A stretch of 64,000 nucleotides of DNA from NCBI GenBank assembly GCA_963726085.1, contig CAVSAR010000002.1, positions 124,001 to 188,000 on the forward strand. Direction: 5' to 3'. Shown here piece after piece: positions 15,465-22,689 of this stretch. A program made the translations under genes and the position numbers. The notes under the pieces were generated by a model. That model was not told where the DNA came from. It saw only the letters and a list, made by a program, of their open reading frames with translations, and did no database searches. Origin of the DNA: ZC4RG30 sp963726085. GTDB taxonomy: Bacteria; Pseudomonadota; Gammaproteobacteria; Steroidobacterales; Steroidobacteraceae. Within the stretch, counting starts at the first letter, position 1. Each line of letters begins with the position of its first letter.

Positions 15465-16243
15465 GGAATGTTCTTGCTGCCCACCGCGGACATCGCGCTC
15501 TCGACACCCGATGAGTTGAATGCGGTCAGGGCGAAGTAGTGCGTACCGGTGGAGAGGTTGTCGATCACGTAGCTCGATATGCCGGGATTGGCAATACGCA
15601 CCGTGCTGGTGAGCGCATTGGGGCTCAGGCCGTGATGGATGACGTAGCCACCCAGATCGGTAATCGTGCTGCCATCTGTGTTCCGGGTGGGAGCGGCCCA
15701 GGACACCGTTGTCGAACCCATGCCACCGCCGGGCTGGAATACGCTGATGTCGAATGCAGTCAACGGCGTTGATGCCATGCCATCGCTCACGGTGATCACG
15801 ATGCCGGGGTAGTTGCCAGCCTGCGCCGCGGTGGGAGTGCCTGTCAGTGCACCGGATGTCGTGTCGAATGTGGCCCATGACGGCTTGCCCGTGATACTGA
15901 ATGTCAGCGCATCCCCATTGGGATCCGACGCTACCGGCTGGAATCCGTAAGCCGTGCCGGCAGCGATGCTGGTGGTTGGCGACCCGGAGATCGACGGGGC
16001 AACATTGGTGACCGGCGCTGGTCCGGGCGCTGGCGCAGGCGTGGGCGTTGATGTGGGCGTTGGTGTGGGTGTGGGGGCAGGGGCGGGTGCAGGCGTGGGC
16101 GCAGGCGTGGGCGCAGGTGCTTCTGCAACGGGCGGCGTTGCCTGGGGGTTTGCGGAGTCGGCGGAAGTGCCGTCATTGCACGCTGAGAGCACACAGCACA
16201 TCAGGCTAATCAGTATTTCGCTGTGAAGCCGCATATTTCGCAT
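15461..16243 (-). CDS. Ig-like/fibronectin type III lipoprotein, copy C, riboswitch-controlled
   Basis: This is a 260-residue paralogue of the gene at 4553-5293, with the same lipobox (VLSAC), Ig-like domain and FN3 domain; the last 180 or so residues are almost identical. The linker differs: here it is about 35 residues of alternating Ala-Pro and Thr-Pro, longer than in copy A. ATG 16243 has AGGAG 7 nt upstream, which can be sequestered by the leader. An intact c-di-GMP-I aptamer lies upstream. It is probably displayed on the outer membrane, with the linker spanning a polymer layer. Function beyond binding is not deducible. Confidence 0.85.
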   Translation of the reverse strand: MRNMRLHSEILISLMCCVLSACNDGTSADSANPQATPPVAEAPAPTPAPTPAPAPAPTPTPTPTSTPTPAPAPGPAPVTNVAPSISGSPTTSIAAGTAYGFQPVASDPNGDALTFSITGKPSWATFDTTSGALTGTPTAAQAGNYPGIVITVSDGMASTPLTAFDISVFQPGGGMGSTTVSWAAPTRNTDGSTITDLGGYVIHHGLSPNALTSTVRIANPGISSYVIDNLSTGTHYFALTAFNSSGVESAMSAVGSKNIP

Positions 16244-16246
16244 GTG

Positions 16247-16293
16247 AACACTCCTGCCGGTTTCGTGCGCCCGCGATCAGGAGACGAAGTGTT
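16247..16293 (-). promoter_or_regulatory. Shine-Dalgarno-sequestering hairpin, copy C
   Basis: This is the same architecture as in copy A. AACAC and UCCUG (transcript 16293-16278) can pair with CAGGAGUGUU (16256-16247). The one base difference between copies in this stretch (AUC to GUC) lies in the bulge, not in the paired bases. Confidence 0.55.
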
Positions 16294-16327
16294 CTACGGC
16301 AGCGAGTGCTGACAACTCCAGCGACAT
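16277..16327 (-). CDS. Possible 16-residue leader peptide, copy C
   Basis: The frame reads MSLELSALAAVEHFVS and stops in the anti-Shine-Dalgarno arm, as in copy A. It differs from copy A by Gly-to-Glu and Ile-to-Val. No ribosome-binding site is evident. Confidence 0.3.
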   Translation of the reverse strand: MSLELSALAAVEHFVS

Positions 16328-16348
16328 CGCTACGATGTTCACTTGAGT

Positions 16349-16442
16349 CGGCAACCCCGCTATCTGTAGTTCATTTCTGACTACCAGACCGGAGGCTTTG
16401 CGTCCCCGCCTTGCGACGGGTTTGCCCTTACGTTCTTGCTGG
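16349..16442 (-). promoter_or_regulatory. Cyclic di-GMP-I riboswitch (GEMM-I), copy C
   Basis: This has the same conserved blocks as copy A (AAGGGCAAACC, GCAA tetraloop, GGGACGCAAAGCC, AGAUAGCGGGGUUGCCGA) and is closer to Vc2 in UCCGGUCU and in the 3' end. The closing pair region reads CAGC/GUUG here against CAGC/GCUG in copy A, so pairing is kept by a wobble. All ligand-contacting segments are intact. It sits about 105 nt upstream of the copy C lipoprotein start. Confidence 0.95.
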
Positions 16443-16463
16443 AACACTTTCGAACGCCTGCGT

Positions 16464-16494
16464 GCATTGCGCAATGCGTCGGCGTGTTCCGACA
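16464..16494 (-). repeat. Palindrome and inverted repeat upstream of riboswitch copy C
   Basis: GCATTGCGCAATGC (16464-16477) is a perfect 14-bp palindrome. Overlapping it at 16477-16494 is CGTCGG-N6-CCGACA (one mismatch), the counterpart of the inverted repeat before copy A. One or both may be protein-binding sites near the leader promoter. Confidence 0.35.
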
Positions 16495-16499
16495 GAGCT

Positions 16500-16935
16500 T
16501 GAGATTCGATTTACCATAGTCCCCGATGCCCAGCAGTCCAGCCAGCTGCGGGTCCGGAGCCATTGCGATCAGGTTGCCACCGGACTGGACCCAAGCAGGC
16601 AGGGTCGACACCTGGGTGAAGTTCAGGGGGGGCTTGGCCAGCACTACTGCGTCATTAAGAAGGCCGCAGCGAGGAAGTCAGCGTCGAAACATCGGCGACA
16701 GTGAACTTGTTGAGTCCCTCGGTGCGCAGGATCTGCGCAAAGTGCTTGCCGAAGGTGGCGCTGGACGCGGTGAGGACCAGGATCGGCCCACCCCCGGCCT
16801 CTGGGTGGGGTCGGTGGCAGCCGGGGCTCTCGCCGGTGCCAAAAGCAGGGTCGACAACACCATCGGGGTCAGTATTGTGCGCCGCAGCAGGCCTGCGGAC
16901 GCTGCCTTCGGGCACATCCACTTGTCTGACGTAAG
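16500..16935 (-). pseudogene. 5' remnant of a large secreted protein
   Basis: Read leftward, a signal-peptide-like stretch (TILTPMVLSTLLLAPARAPA) is followed, after frame changes, by PILVLTASSATFGKHFAQIL and RTEGLNKFTVADVSTL. After another frame change come LPAWVQSGGNLIAMAPD and LAGLLGIGDYG. These match the N-terminal amidotransferase-like module of large secreted multi-domain proteins. The gene is cut where the riboswitch unit's upstream region starts, so the repeat unit may have landed in it. About 190 bp between this remnant and the next gene hold nothing recognised. Confidence 0.55.
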
Positions 16936-17128
16936 GTGGCCGGAAATTCGAGCGTCCGGAATGGCGAAGAGTCCGGGCAATCTCCACGCCACTTGGCAAA
17001 GATTGTAAATATTGCCGGCAACCGCTCATCGAAATACCCCGCCAACCGCTTAATGACAACTCGATGCACTTTATTTCGCAAGTCTCTGTAATCTCTGCGT
17101 TCCATCGGGAGGGAGCCTGGGTCGAACA

Positions 17129-17608
17129 ATGCCAATTGCTGAATCAGTGGTTATGGGTGCGGACGTCAGCATCTTCCAACCGTCGCTCGTCAATTTATAT
17201 GGCTGCTCCATCGGCGCCCGCTCGAAGATCGGCGCTTTCGTGGAGATCCAGAAGAACGCCCGGGTCGGGGAGCGCTGCAAGATCTCGTCCCATACCTTCA
17301 TATGCGAAGGCGTGACGATCGAGGATGAGGTCTTCGTCGGCCACGGCGTGATGTTTACCAACGACCTGAGGCCCCGGGCCGCAAATCCGGACGGTTCGCC
17401 GCAGACTGAGGCGGATTGGAAGGTAGTGCCGACGCTGGTGAGGCGCGGGGCCTCCATTGGCTCCAATGCAACCATCGTCGCCGGGATCACCATCGGCCAG
17501 TTCGCCCTGGTGGGTGCCGGAGCCGTTGTCACACGCGATATACCTGACCATGCAATCGTGGCGGGAGTGCCGGCGCGAATCATCGGCGATACACGCACAG
17601 CAGGGTAA
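17129..17608 (+). CDS. WbpD-like N-acetyltransferase (left-handed beta-helix)
   Basis: This is a 159-residue hexapeptide-repeat acyltransferase. Repeats such as IGARSKIGAFVEI, VGERCKISSHTFI and IGQFALVGAGAVVT form the left-handed beta-helix that trimerises. In the WbpD/WlbB group the enzyme N-acetylates the 3-amino group of a UDP-2,3-diamino-uronic acid. The next two genes are a WbpB-like dehydrogenase and a WbpE-like aminotransferase, so together they would make a UDP-2,3-diacetamido sugar precursor. The start is ATG 17129. A purine-rich GGGAGGGAG lies 18-26 nt upstream, further than usual. It is the first gene of the rightward exopolysaccharide operon. Confidence 0.85.
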   Translation: MPIAESVVMGADVSIFQPSLVNLYGCSIGARSKIGAFVEIQKNARVGERCKISSHTFICEGVTIEDEVFVGHGVMFTNDLRPRAANPDGSPQTEADWKVVPTLVRRGASIGSNATIVAGITIGQFALVGAGAVVTRDIPDHAIVAGVPARIIGDTRTAG

Positions 17609-17615
17609 TCAGAAC

Positions 17616-18644
17616 ATGTTGAAGATCGGTGTAATCGGTTACGGCTATTGGGGCCCGAACCTTGTCCGCAATTTCGCGGAACTCAATGGCGCCACACTGG
17701 CGGCCGTCGCGGATCTCGATCCGCGCAAGCTGGAACTCGTGAAAAAGCGCTTTCCGGCCGTCCACACTACGACCGACTTTCGGGATCTGCTGAAGAATCC
17801 GGATATCGATGCGATCGCCGTGGCGACGCCGGTCGACACGCACTTCGAACTGGGCATGGCCGCGCTGAAGGCGGGCAAGCACCTGTGGCTTGAAAAGCCG
17901 ATGGCCGAAACGTCGTTGCAGGCCCGCAAGCTGGTGGACGAGGCACAGCGGCGCAATCGGGTGCTGCTCGTCGACCACACGTTTCTTTACACGGGTGCCG
18001 TGCGCAAGATGGGCGACGTCATCAGGTCCGGGGATTTGGGCCGGATCTACTACTATGACTCGATACGCGTGAACCTCGGGCTGTTCCAGCGCGACGTCAG
18101 CGTGATTTCGGACCTGGCCGTTCACGATTTCGCCATCCTCGACTACCTGTTGCGTGAGCACCCGGTGGCGGTCTCGGCTAGCGGCACGAACCACTTTCCC
18201 GGCACGCCCGAGAACCTGGCCTATATCACGTTGTTCTACGATTCGGGAACGATCGCGCACGCGAACGTCAGCTGGCTCGCACCCGTGAAGGTGCGCCAGG
18301 TGCTGATCGGTGGCAGCAAGAAGATGATCACCTACGACGACCTTGAGCCCAGCGAGAAGGTCAAGATCTACGACAAGGGCATCAGCTTTACGGACGATCC
18401 GAAGCAGATCCAGGAGATGCGTGTCGGCTACCGGACAGGCGACATGTGGGCGCCGAAACTCGACGGCTCCGAGGCGCTGCGTGTCGAGGGTGATCACTTC
18501 ATCGACTGCATCCTCCATGGCAAGCAACCGATATCCGACGGGAACCTCGGCCTGCGCGTCGTTGAATTGATCGAAGCGGCCACCAGCTCGATGCGTGGGC
18601 GTGGCGAGACTGCAATCCTACCGAAACAGGAGAAAATCGCTTGA
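17616..18644 (+). CDS. Gfo/Idh/MocA-family sugar dehydrogenase (WbpB-like)
   Basis: This is a 342-residue NAD-dependent sugar-nucleotide dehydrogenase. The Rossmann motif GVIGYGYWGPNLVRNF starts at residue 4. The family EKP signature is in LWLEKPMAETS near residue 95, and the C-terminal domain has the sheet typical of Gfo/Idh/MocA enzymes. The likely reaction is C3 oxidation of a UDP-N-acetylglucosaminuronate, supplying the keto sugar for the aminotransferase that follows. ATG 17616 lies 8 nt after the previous stop. The 3' end overlaps the next gene (TTGA), which argues for coupled translation. Confidence 0.88.
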   Translation: MLKIGVIGYGYWGPNLVRNFAELNGATLAAVADLDPRKLELVKKRFPAVHTTTDFRDLLKNPDIDAIAVATPVDTHFELGMAALKAGKHLWLEKPMAETSLQARKLVDEAQRRNRVLLVDHTFLYTGAVRKMGDVIRSGDLGRIYYYDSIRVNLGLFQRDVSVISDLAVHDFAILDYLLREHPVAVSASGTNHFPGTPENLAYITLFYDSGTIAHANVSWLAPVKVRQVLIGGSKKMITYDDLEPSEKVKIYDKGISFTDDPKQIQEMRVGYRTGDMWAPKLDGSEALRVEGDHFIDCILHGKQPISDGNLGLRVVELIEAATSSMRGRGETAILPKQEKIA

Positions 18645-19762
18645 TCCCTTTCGTCGACCTGAAGGCCCAGTACGCCAGCATCCGCGACGAAGTAAATGCG
18701 GCGATCCAGGGCATCTTGGATAGCTGCCAGTTCACGCTGGGCAGTGAGGTGGTGGCGTTCGAGAAGGAGTTCGCTGCATACAGCGGATCACCCATAGGCA
18801 TCGGCGTGAATACCGGCACCAGCGCGCTGCACCTGTCGCTGTTGGCTGCGGACATCGGGCCCGGCGATGAAGTGATCACGGTGCCGTTCACGTTCGTTGC
18901 CTCGGTCGCGGCGATTCATTACACGGGCGCGAAGCCGGTGCTCGTGGACATCGACCCGAAGACCTACACGATGGATCCGAAGGCCTTCGAGGCGGCGATC
19001 ACGCCGCGCACGAAGGCCGTGATCCCGGTGCATCTGTACGGCCAGATGGCGGACATGGACCCGATCCTGGCGATTGCACGCAAGCACAAGCTGGTCGTGA
19101 TCGAGGATGCGTGCCAGGCGCACGGCGCCGAGTACAAAGGTCGTCGTGCCGGCAGTCTGGGGGACATGGGCTGCTTCAGCTTCTACCCCGGCAAGAACCT
19201 TGGCGCCTACGGCGAGGGCGGCTTGGTCACTACCGCAAACGAAGAGTACGCGCGCAAGGTCCGTATGCTGCGCGACTGGGGCGCGGAGAAGAAGTACCAG
19301 CATGTGCTGAAGGGATACAACTTCCGCCTTGAGGGCATCCAGGGCGCCGTGCTGCGCGTGAAGCTCAAATACCTTGAGAAGTGGACCGAGGCGCGGCGCA
19401 CCGCGGCCGGGCACTACAGCCGCTTGCTCGCCGGCGTAGTGCCAACGGCACATGCGGAACCGCACAACCGGCATGTCTACCACATCTATGCGATCCGCAC
19501 CGCGCACCGCGCCGCCTGGCAGGATGCGCTGAACGCGCGCGGCATCCAGAGTGGCATCCACTACCCCATCCCCGTACACCTGCTGCCTGCGTACGCCGAC
19601 CTGGGTTACCGCCAAGGCCAGTTTCCGCACTCTGAGGGCGCGGCAAATGAGGAACTGTCGCTGCCGATGTTCCCGGAACTGACGCTGGCCCAGTGCGAAG
19701 AAGTCGCGGCGGCCCTCCGTTCGCTGGTCGCCCAGGCGCCGGCAGTCGCGCTACGCGCATGA
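18641..19762 (+). CDS. DegT/DnrJ/EryC1 sugar aminotransferase (WbpE-like)
   Basis: This is a 373-residue PLP-dependent sugar aminotransferase. The N-terminus IPFVDLKAQYASIRDE is the family opening. The predicted Schiff-base lysine is in FSFYPGKNLGAYGEGG near residue 186, and VIEDACQAHGAEYKG carries the cofactor-binding Asp. It would transfer an amino group (usually from glutamate) to C3 of the UDP-keto-sugar. The start is TTG 18641, with CAGGAG 9 nt upstream and a 4-nt overlap with the dehydrogenase stop. No ATG is available near the conserved N-terminus, so TTG is well supported. Confidence 0.88.
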   Translation: MIPFVDLKAQYASIRDEVNAAIQGILDSCQFTLGSEVVAFEKEFAAYSGSPIGIGVNTGTSALHLSLLAADIGPGDEVITVPFTFVASVAAIHYTGAKPVLVDIDPKTYTMDPKAFEAAITPRTKAVIPVHLYGQMADMDPILAIARKHKLVVIEDACQAHGAEYKGRRAGSLGDMGCFSFYPGKNLGAYGEGGLVTTANEEYARKVRMLRDWGAEKKYQHVLKGYNFRLEGIQGAVLRVKLKYLEKWTEARRTAAGHYSRLLAGVVPTAHAEPHNRHVYHIYAIRTAHRAAWQDALNARGIQSGIHYPIPVHLLPAYADLGYRQGQFPHSEGAANEELSLPMFPELTLAQCEEVAAALRSLVAQAPAVALRA

Positions 19763-20403
19763 ACACTGCTACCGGGCAGTCCGAACCGCTGCTGATCTTT
19801 CCCTGCAATGGGAACGGTCTGGAGGCCCTGGACTGCCTGGGCGATCGCTATCGCTGCATCGGGTTCATCGACGACACGCCGGACAAGCAGAGCCAGGGGG
19901 CATACGGCATGCCGGTGTTCGGCCGCGGCGTGCTGCGGGAGCTTGAAGCGCGGGTGCTCGCGGTTCCGGGCGGACCCCAGTCCTATCCGGCACGGCAGCA
20001 GCTGGTCGAGGGCCTCGGCCTTCCTGTCGAGCGATTCGCCACCGTCATCCACCCGTGGGCGCGCGTTTCGCCACTGGCCCGCATCGGCCGGAACGTGCTG
20101 ATCATGGCGGGGGTGGTCATTACCAGCAACGCAGTGATTGGCGACAACGTCTGCATACTGCCCAACACGGTAGTACACCACGACGCCGTGATCGGAGACT
20201 GGAGCCTGGTCGGTTCGAATGTGTCCATCGCGGGCAGCGTCACCGTCGGCCGCAATTGTTATATCGGCAGCGGCACGCGCATCCGCAACGGCCTGCGCAT
20301 CGGCGATCGCGCACTTGCGGGGCTCGGCAGCAACATTATCCGCGACGTCGCCGAGGGCGACAGCGTGGTCGGAAACCCGGCTCGGCCACTGCGCCAGAGC
20401 TGA
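19759..20403 (+). CDS. NeuD/PglD-type sugar O- or N-acetyltransferase
   Basis: This is a 214-residue protein with the two-domain NeuD/PglD plan. An N-terminal nucleotide-sugar-binding Rossmann half carries IGFIDDTPDKQ and AVPGGPQSYPAR. A C-terminal left-handed beta-helix (hexapeptide repeats about residues 95-205, for example IGRNVLIMAGVVITSNAVIG) ends in VVGNPARPLRQ. It would acetylate a sugar nucleotide or glycan residue. ATG 19759 overlaps the aminotransferase stop (ATGA). Acceptor and regiochemistry cannot be read from sequence. Confidence 0.83.
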   Translation: MNTATGQSEPLLIFPCNGNGLEALDCLGDRYRCIGFIDDTPDKQSQGAYGMPVFGRGVLRELEARVLAVPGGPQSYPARQQLVEGLGLPVERFATVIHPWARVSPLARIGRNVLIMAGVVITSNAVIGDNVCILPNTVVHHDAVIGDWSLVGSNVSIAGSVTVGRNCYIGSGTRIRNGLRIGDRALAGLGSNIIRDVAEGDSVVGNPARPLRQS

Positions 20404-20440
20404 CCTGGAAACCTCTTTCGCCACCAACTAACCACACACC

Positions 20441-21415
20441 ATGAAAATTGACGGCTCCAGGATTCTCGTCACCGGTGGCTGCGGCCTCATCGGTTCGACC
20501 ACCATCGACTTGCTGCTTCGTGAGCACAAACCGGCGCAGATCGTCATCTACGACAACCTCAGCCGCGGCTCGACCGCTAACGTGGAGGATTCTCTACGCG
20601 ACCCGCGCGTAAAATTCATGCACGAGGACATTCGCGACGTGCCAACTCTGCGCAAGGCCACCGAAGGCATGGATGCCGTGATCCACATGGCCGCGCTGCG
20701 CATCACGGCCTGCGCCGCGGCGCCCCGCGAGGGCCTGGAAGTAATGTGCGATGGCAGCTTCAATGCACTGGAGGCTGCGCAGCTGTGTGGAGTCAAGAAG
20801 TTCGTGACGGCTTCTTCCGCATCGGTGTATGGCCTGGCCGATTCCTTTCCGACGCGAGAGGACCATCATCCCTACAACAACAGCACGTGGTATGGCGCCA
20901 GCAAGGTGATGCTGGAGGGGCTGCTGCGCTCGTTCCACGAAATGTACGGGTTGCCGTATGTGGCGCACCGGTACTTCAACGTGTACGGCCCGCGCATGGA
21001 CATCCATGGCAAGTTCACTGAGGTCCTGATTCGCTGGATGGAGCGGATCGCCAACGGCCAGCCGCCACTGATACTTGGCGATGGCAACCAAACGATGGAC
21101 TTCATATACATAGAGGATGTGGCGCGGGCGAACGTACTGGCGCTGGCCTCGGATATGGAGGATCAAGTATTCAACGTGGCCAGCGGCACGGAGACCAGCC
21201 TGAACCAACTTGCTGCAGCGCTCCTGCGCGTGATGGGCTCGACCCTGCAGCCGGAGTATGGCCCGGAACGCAAGATCAACCCGGTGTCGCGTCGGCTTGC
21301 AGACATCAGCAAGGCCCGGCGACTGCTCGGGTTCGAGCCTACGGTTGGCCTGGACGAGGGCCTGCGCCGCCTAGTCGCCTGGTGGCAGGCCAATCGGACG
21401 CAGGCAGCCGCATGA
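20441..21415 (+). CDS. NAD-dependent nucleotide-sugar epimerase (extended SDR)
   Basis: This is a 324-residue extended short-chain dehydrogenase. The NAD motif TGGCGLIGSTTID is near residue 11, the catalytic YGASK near 151 and the Ser region TASSASVYG near 125. HRYFNVYGPRM is the substrate-loop signature of UDP-glucose 4-epimerase-like enzymes. It is therefore a sugar epimerase or dehydratase feeding the same polymer. The conserved acidic/Asn region (IYDNLSRGS) indicates NAD preference. ATG 20441 follows a 37-bp gap with no strong Shine-Dalgarno. Confidence 0.85.
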   Translation: MKIDGSRILVTGGCGLIGSTTIDLLLREHKPAQIVIYDNLSRGSTANVEDSLRDPRVKFMHEDIRDVPTLRKATEGMDAVIHMAALRITACAAAPREGLEVMCDGSFNALEAAQLCGVKKFVTASSASVYGLADSFPTREDHHPYNNSTWYGASKVMLEGLLRSFHEMYGLPYVAHRYFNVYGPRMDIHGKFTEVLIRWMERIANGQPPLILGDGNQTMDFIYIEDVARANVLALASDMEDQVFNVASGTETSLNQLAAALLRVMGSTLQPEYGPERKINPVSRRLADISKARRLLGFEPTVGLDEGLRRLVAWWQANRTQAAA

Positions 21416-21548
21416 TCATCAGCGACCCTGAGGCGAGCCATCGTCGGAAATTCTTACAAGTCTTTATCAGATTCAGGAATTCCAGCCGATTCTGGCGCAG
21501 AATCGGGGAGCCAAGAACAGTGAAGTTTGGACGACGCAGACTTGACCC

Positions 21549-22661
21549 ATGAACGAGCACGCACGCAATATCGATCAACTTGACGATGTAGAAACGGCTT
21601 TGCGTTGGCGCAGGCTCGACGTGCTCACGCGTGCCGAGTTCCGTGCCCAGGTGCGGCTCGAGAAACGTCGCGCAGATCGCTCGAAGGTACCTTTGTCGCT
21701 CGTCGTCATGCGCTTCGACGGCCAGACTCTCATGGGCACCAACGACCTCAGGGATCTCATCAAGGACCTCAACAAGCGCAAGCGCGAAACTGACACCATG
21801 GGGAACATCGACAAGGGCCTCATCGGGTTCCTGCTTCCCTACACCGACAGCAAGTCCGCCGCGGTCTTCTGCCGCCTGATCGAGGACCGCGTCGATACGC
21901 CCCATCTCCGGATGCAATCGGCCTCCTACCCCGACGGGCGCTTCGATGCGCTGCTCGAAGGCCGGGACATCGAGGACGATACTGAGCCGGCCGCCCCGGA
22001 GCGCGTTTCGTTGCGCCGCCGAGCTAGTCTCGCCGTCAAGCGCATCATCGATATCGCGGGCGCGCTTGTTCTGGCGGTGATTACCTCGCCGATCATGCTG
22101 GTCACGGCCCTCGCGGTGAAGTTCGGCTCGCCGGGTCCGATCATCTTTCGCCAGTCGCGGATAGGCATGGGCGGACAGACGTTCATGTTCTACAAGTTCC
22201 GTTCAATGCGCACTGACAGCAACGACCGGGTACACCGTGATTACGTCGAGAAGCTCATTGCCGGTCAGAATGAAGACATCAACCAGGGTAGCAGTGACAA
22301 GCCCGTCTACAAGATGCGATCTGATCCGCGCATTACGGCGGTGGGGCGTTTCATCCGCAAGACGAGCATCGATGAGCTGCCGCAGCTTTGGAACGTGCTG
22401 AAGGGCGAGATGAGTCTCGTGGGCCCCAGACCTCCCGTGCCCTACGAGGCTGCCAAGTACCAGTCCTGGCACATGCGACGCCTGCGGGAAATGCGCCCCG
22501 GCCTCACGGGACTCTGGCAGGTGGAAGGGCGCAGCCGTACTACTTTCGATGACATGGTCCGCCTCGATCTGCGCTACATTCGGACTTGGACACTTGGCAT
22601 GGACATCCGGATTCTCTTCAAGACCGTTTTCGTCGTCCTGAACTGGAACGGCGCGGACTGA
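21549..22661 (+). CDS. Initiating sugar transferase with degenerate GGDEF-like N-terminal domain
   Basis: This 370-residue protein has two parts. Residues about 155-370 are a polyprenyl-phosphate sugar-phosphotransferase (WcaJ/WbaP type). They have one membrane segment (IIDIAGALVLAVITSPIMLV), the conserved FYKFRSMRTD, SIDELPQLWNVLKGEMSLVG and GPRPPVPYE motifs, and a Pro-Gly-Leu-Thr-Gly-Leu-Trp-Gln core. This part starts polymer synthesis on undecaprenyl phosphate. Residues about 22-130 resemble a GGDEF domain in layout: LTRAEFRAQVRLEKRRADRS, PLSLVVMRFDG, then RETDTMGNIDKGLIGFLLPY. The GGDEF signature itself is missing, so cyclase activity is not expected. A regulatory role is possible. Confidence 0.88.
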   Translation: MNEHARNIDQLDDVETALRWRRLDVLTRAEFRAQVRLEKRRADRSKVPLSLVVMRFDGQTLMGTNDLRDLIKDLNKRKRETDTMGNIDKGLIGFLLPYTDSKSAAVFCRLIEDRVDTPHLRMQSASYPDGRFDALLEGRDIEDDTEPAAPERVSLRRRASLAVKRIIDIAGALVLAVITSPIMLVTALAVKFGSPGPIIFRQSRIGMGGQTFMFYKFRSMRTDSNDRVHRDYVEKLIAGQNEDINQGSSDKPVYKMRSDPRITAVGRFIRKTSIDELPQLWNVLKGEMSLVGPRPPVPYEAAKYQSWHMRRLREMRPGLTGLWQVEGRSRTTFDDMVRLDLRYIRTWTLGMDIRILFKTVFVVLNWNGAD

Positions 22662-22689
22662 TCGTCTGATTCCGATAGCCAAACCGCTG

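Larger units (their letters stand above)
15375..16442. repeat. Direct repeat copy C
   Basis: This is a direct repeat of 4467-5492 in the same orientation. The match starts in the FAD-oxidoreductase tail (GGGCTGGTCAACCTGTTCGG) and runs through the lipoprotein gene, leader and aptamer. The Pro-rich linker region is the main length difference. Upstream of the aptamer the two copies diverge. Confidence 0.9.
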
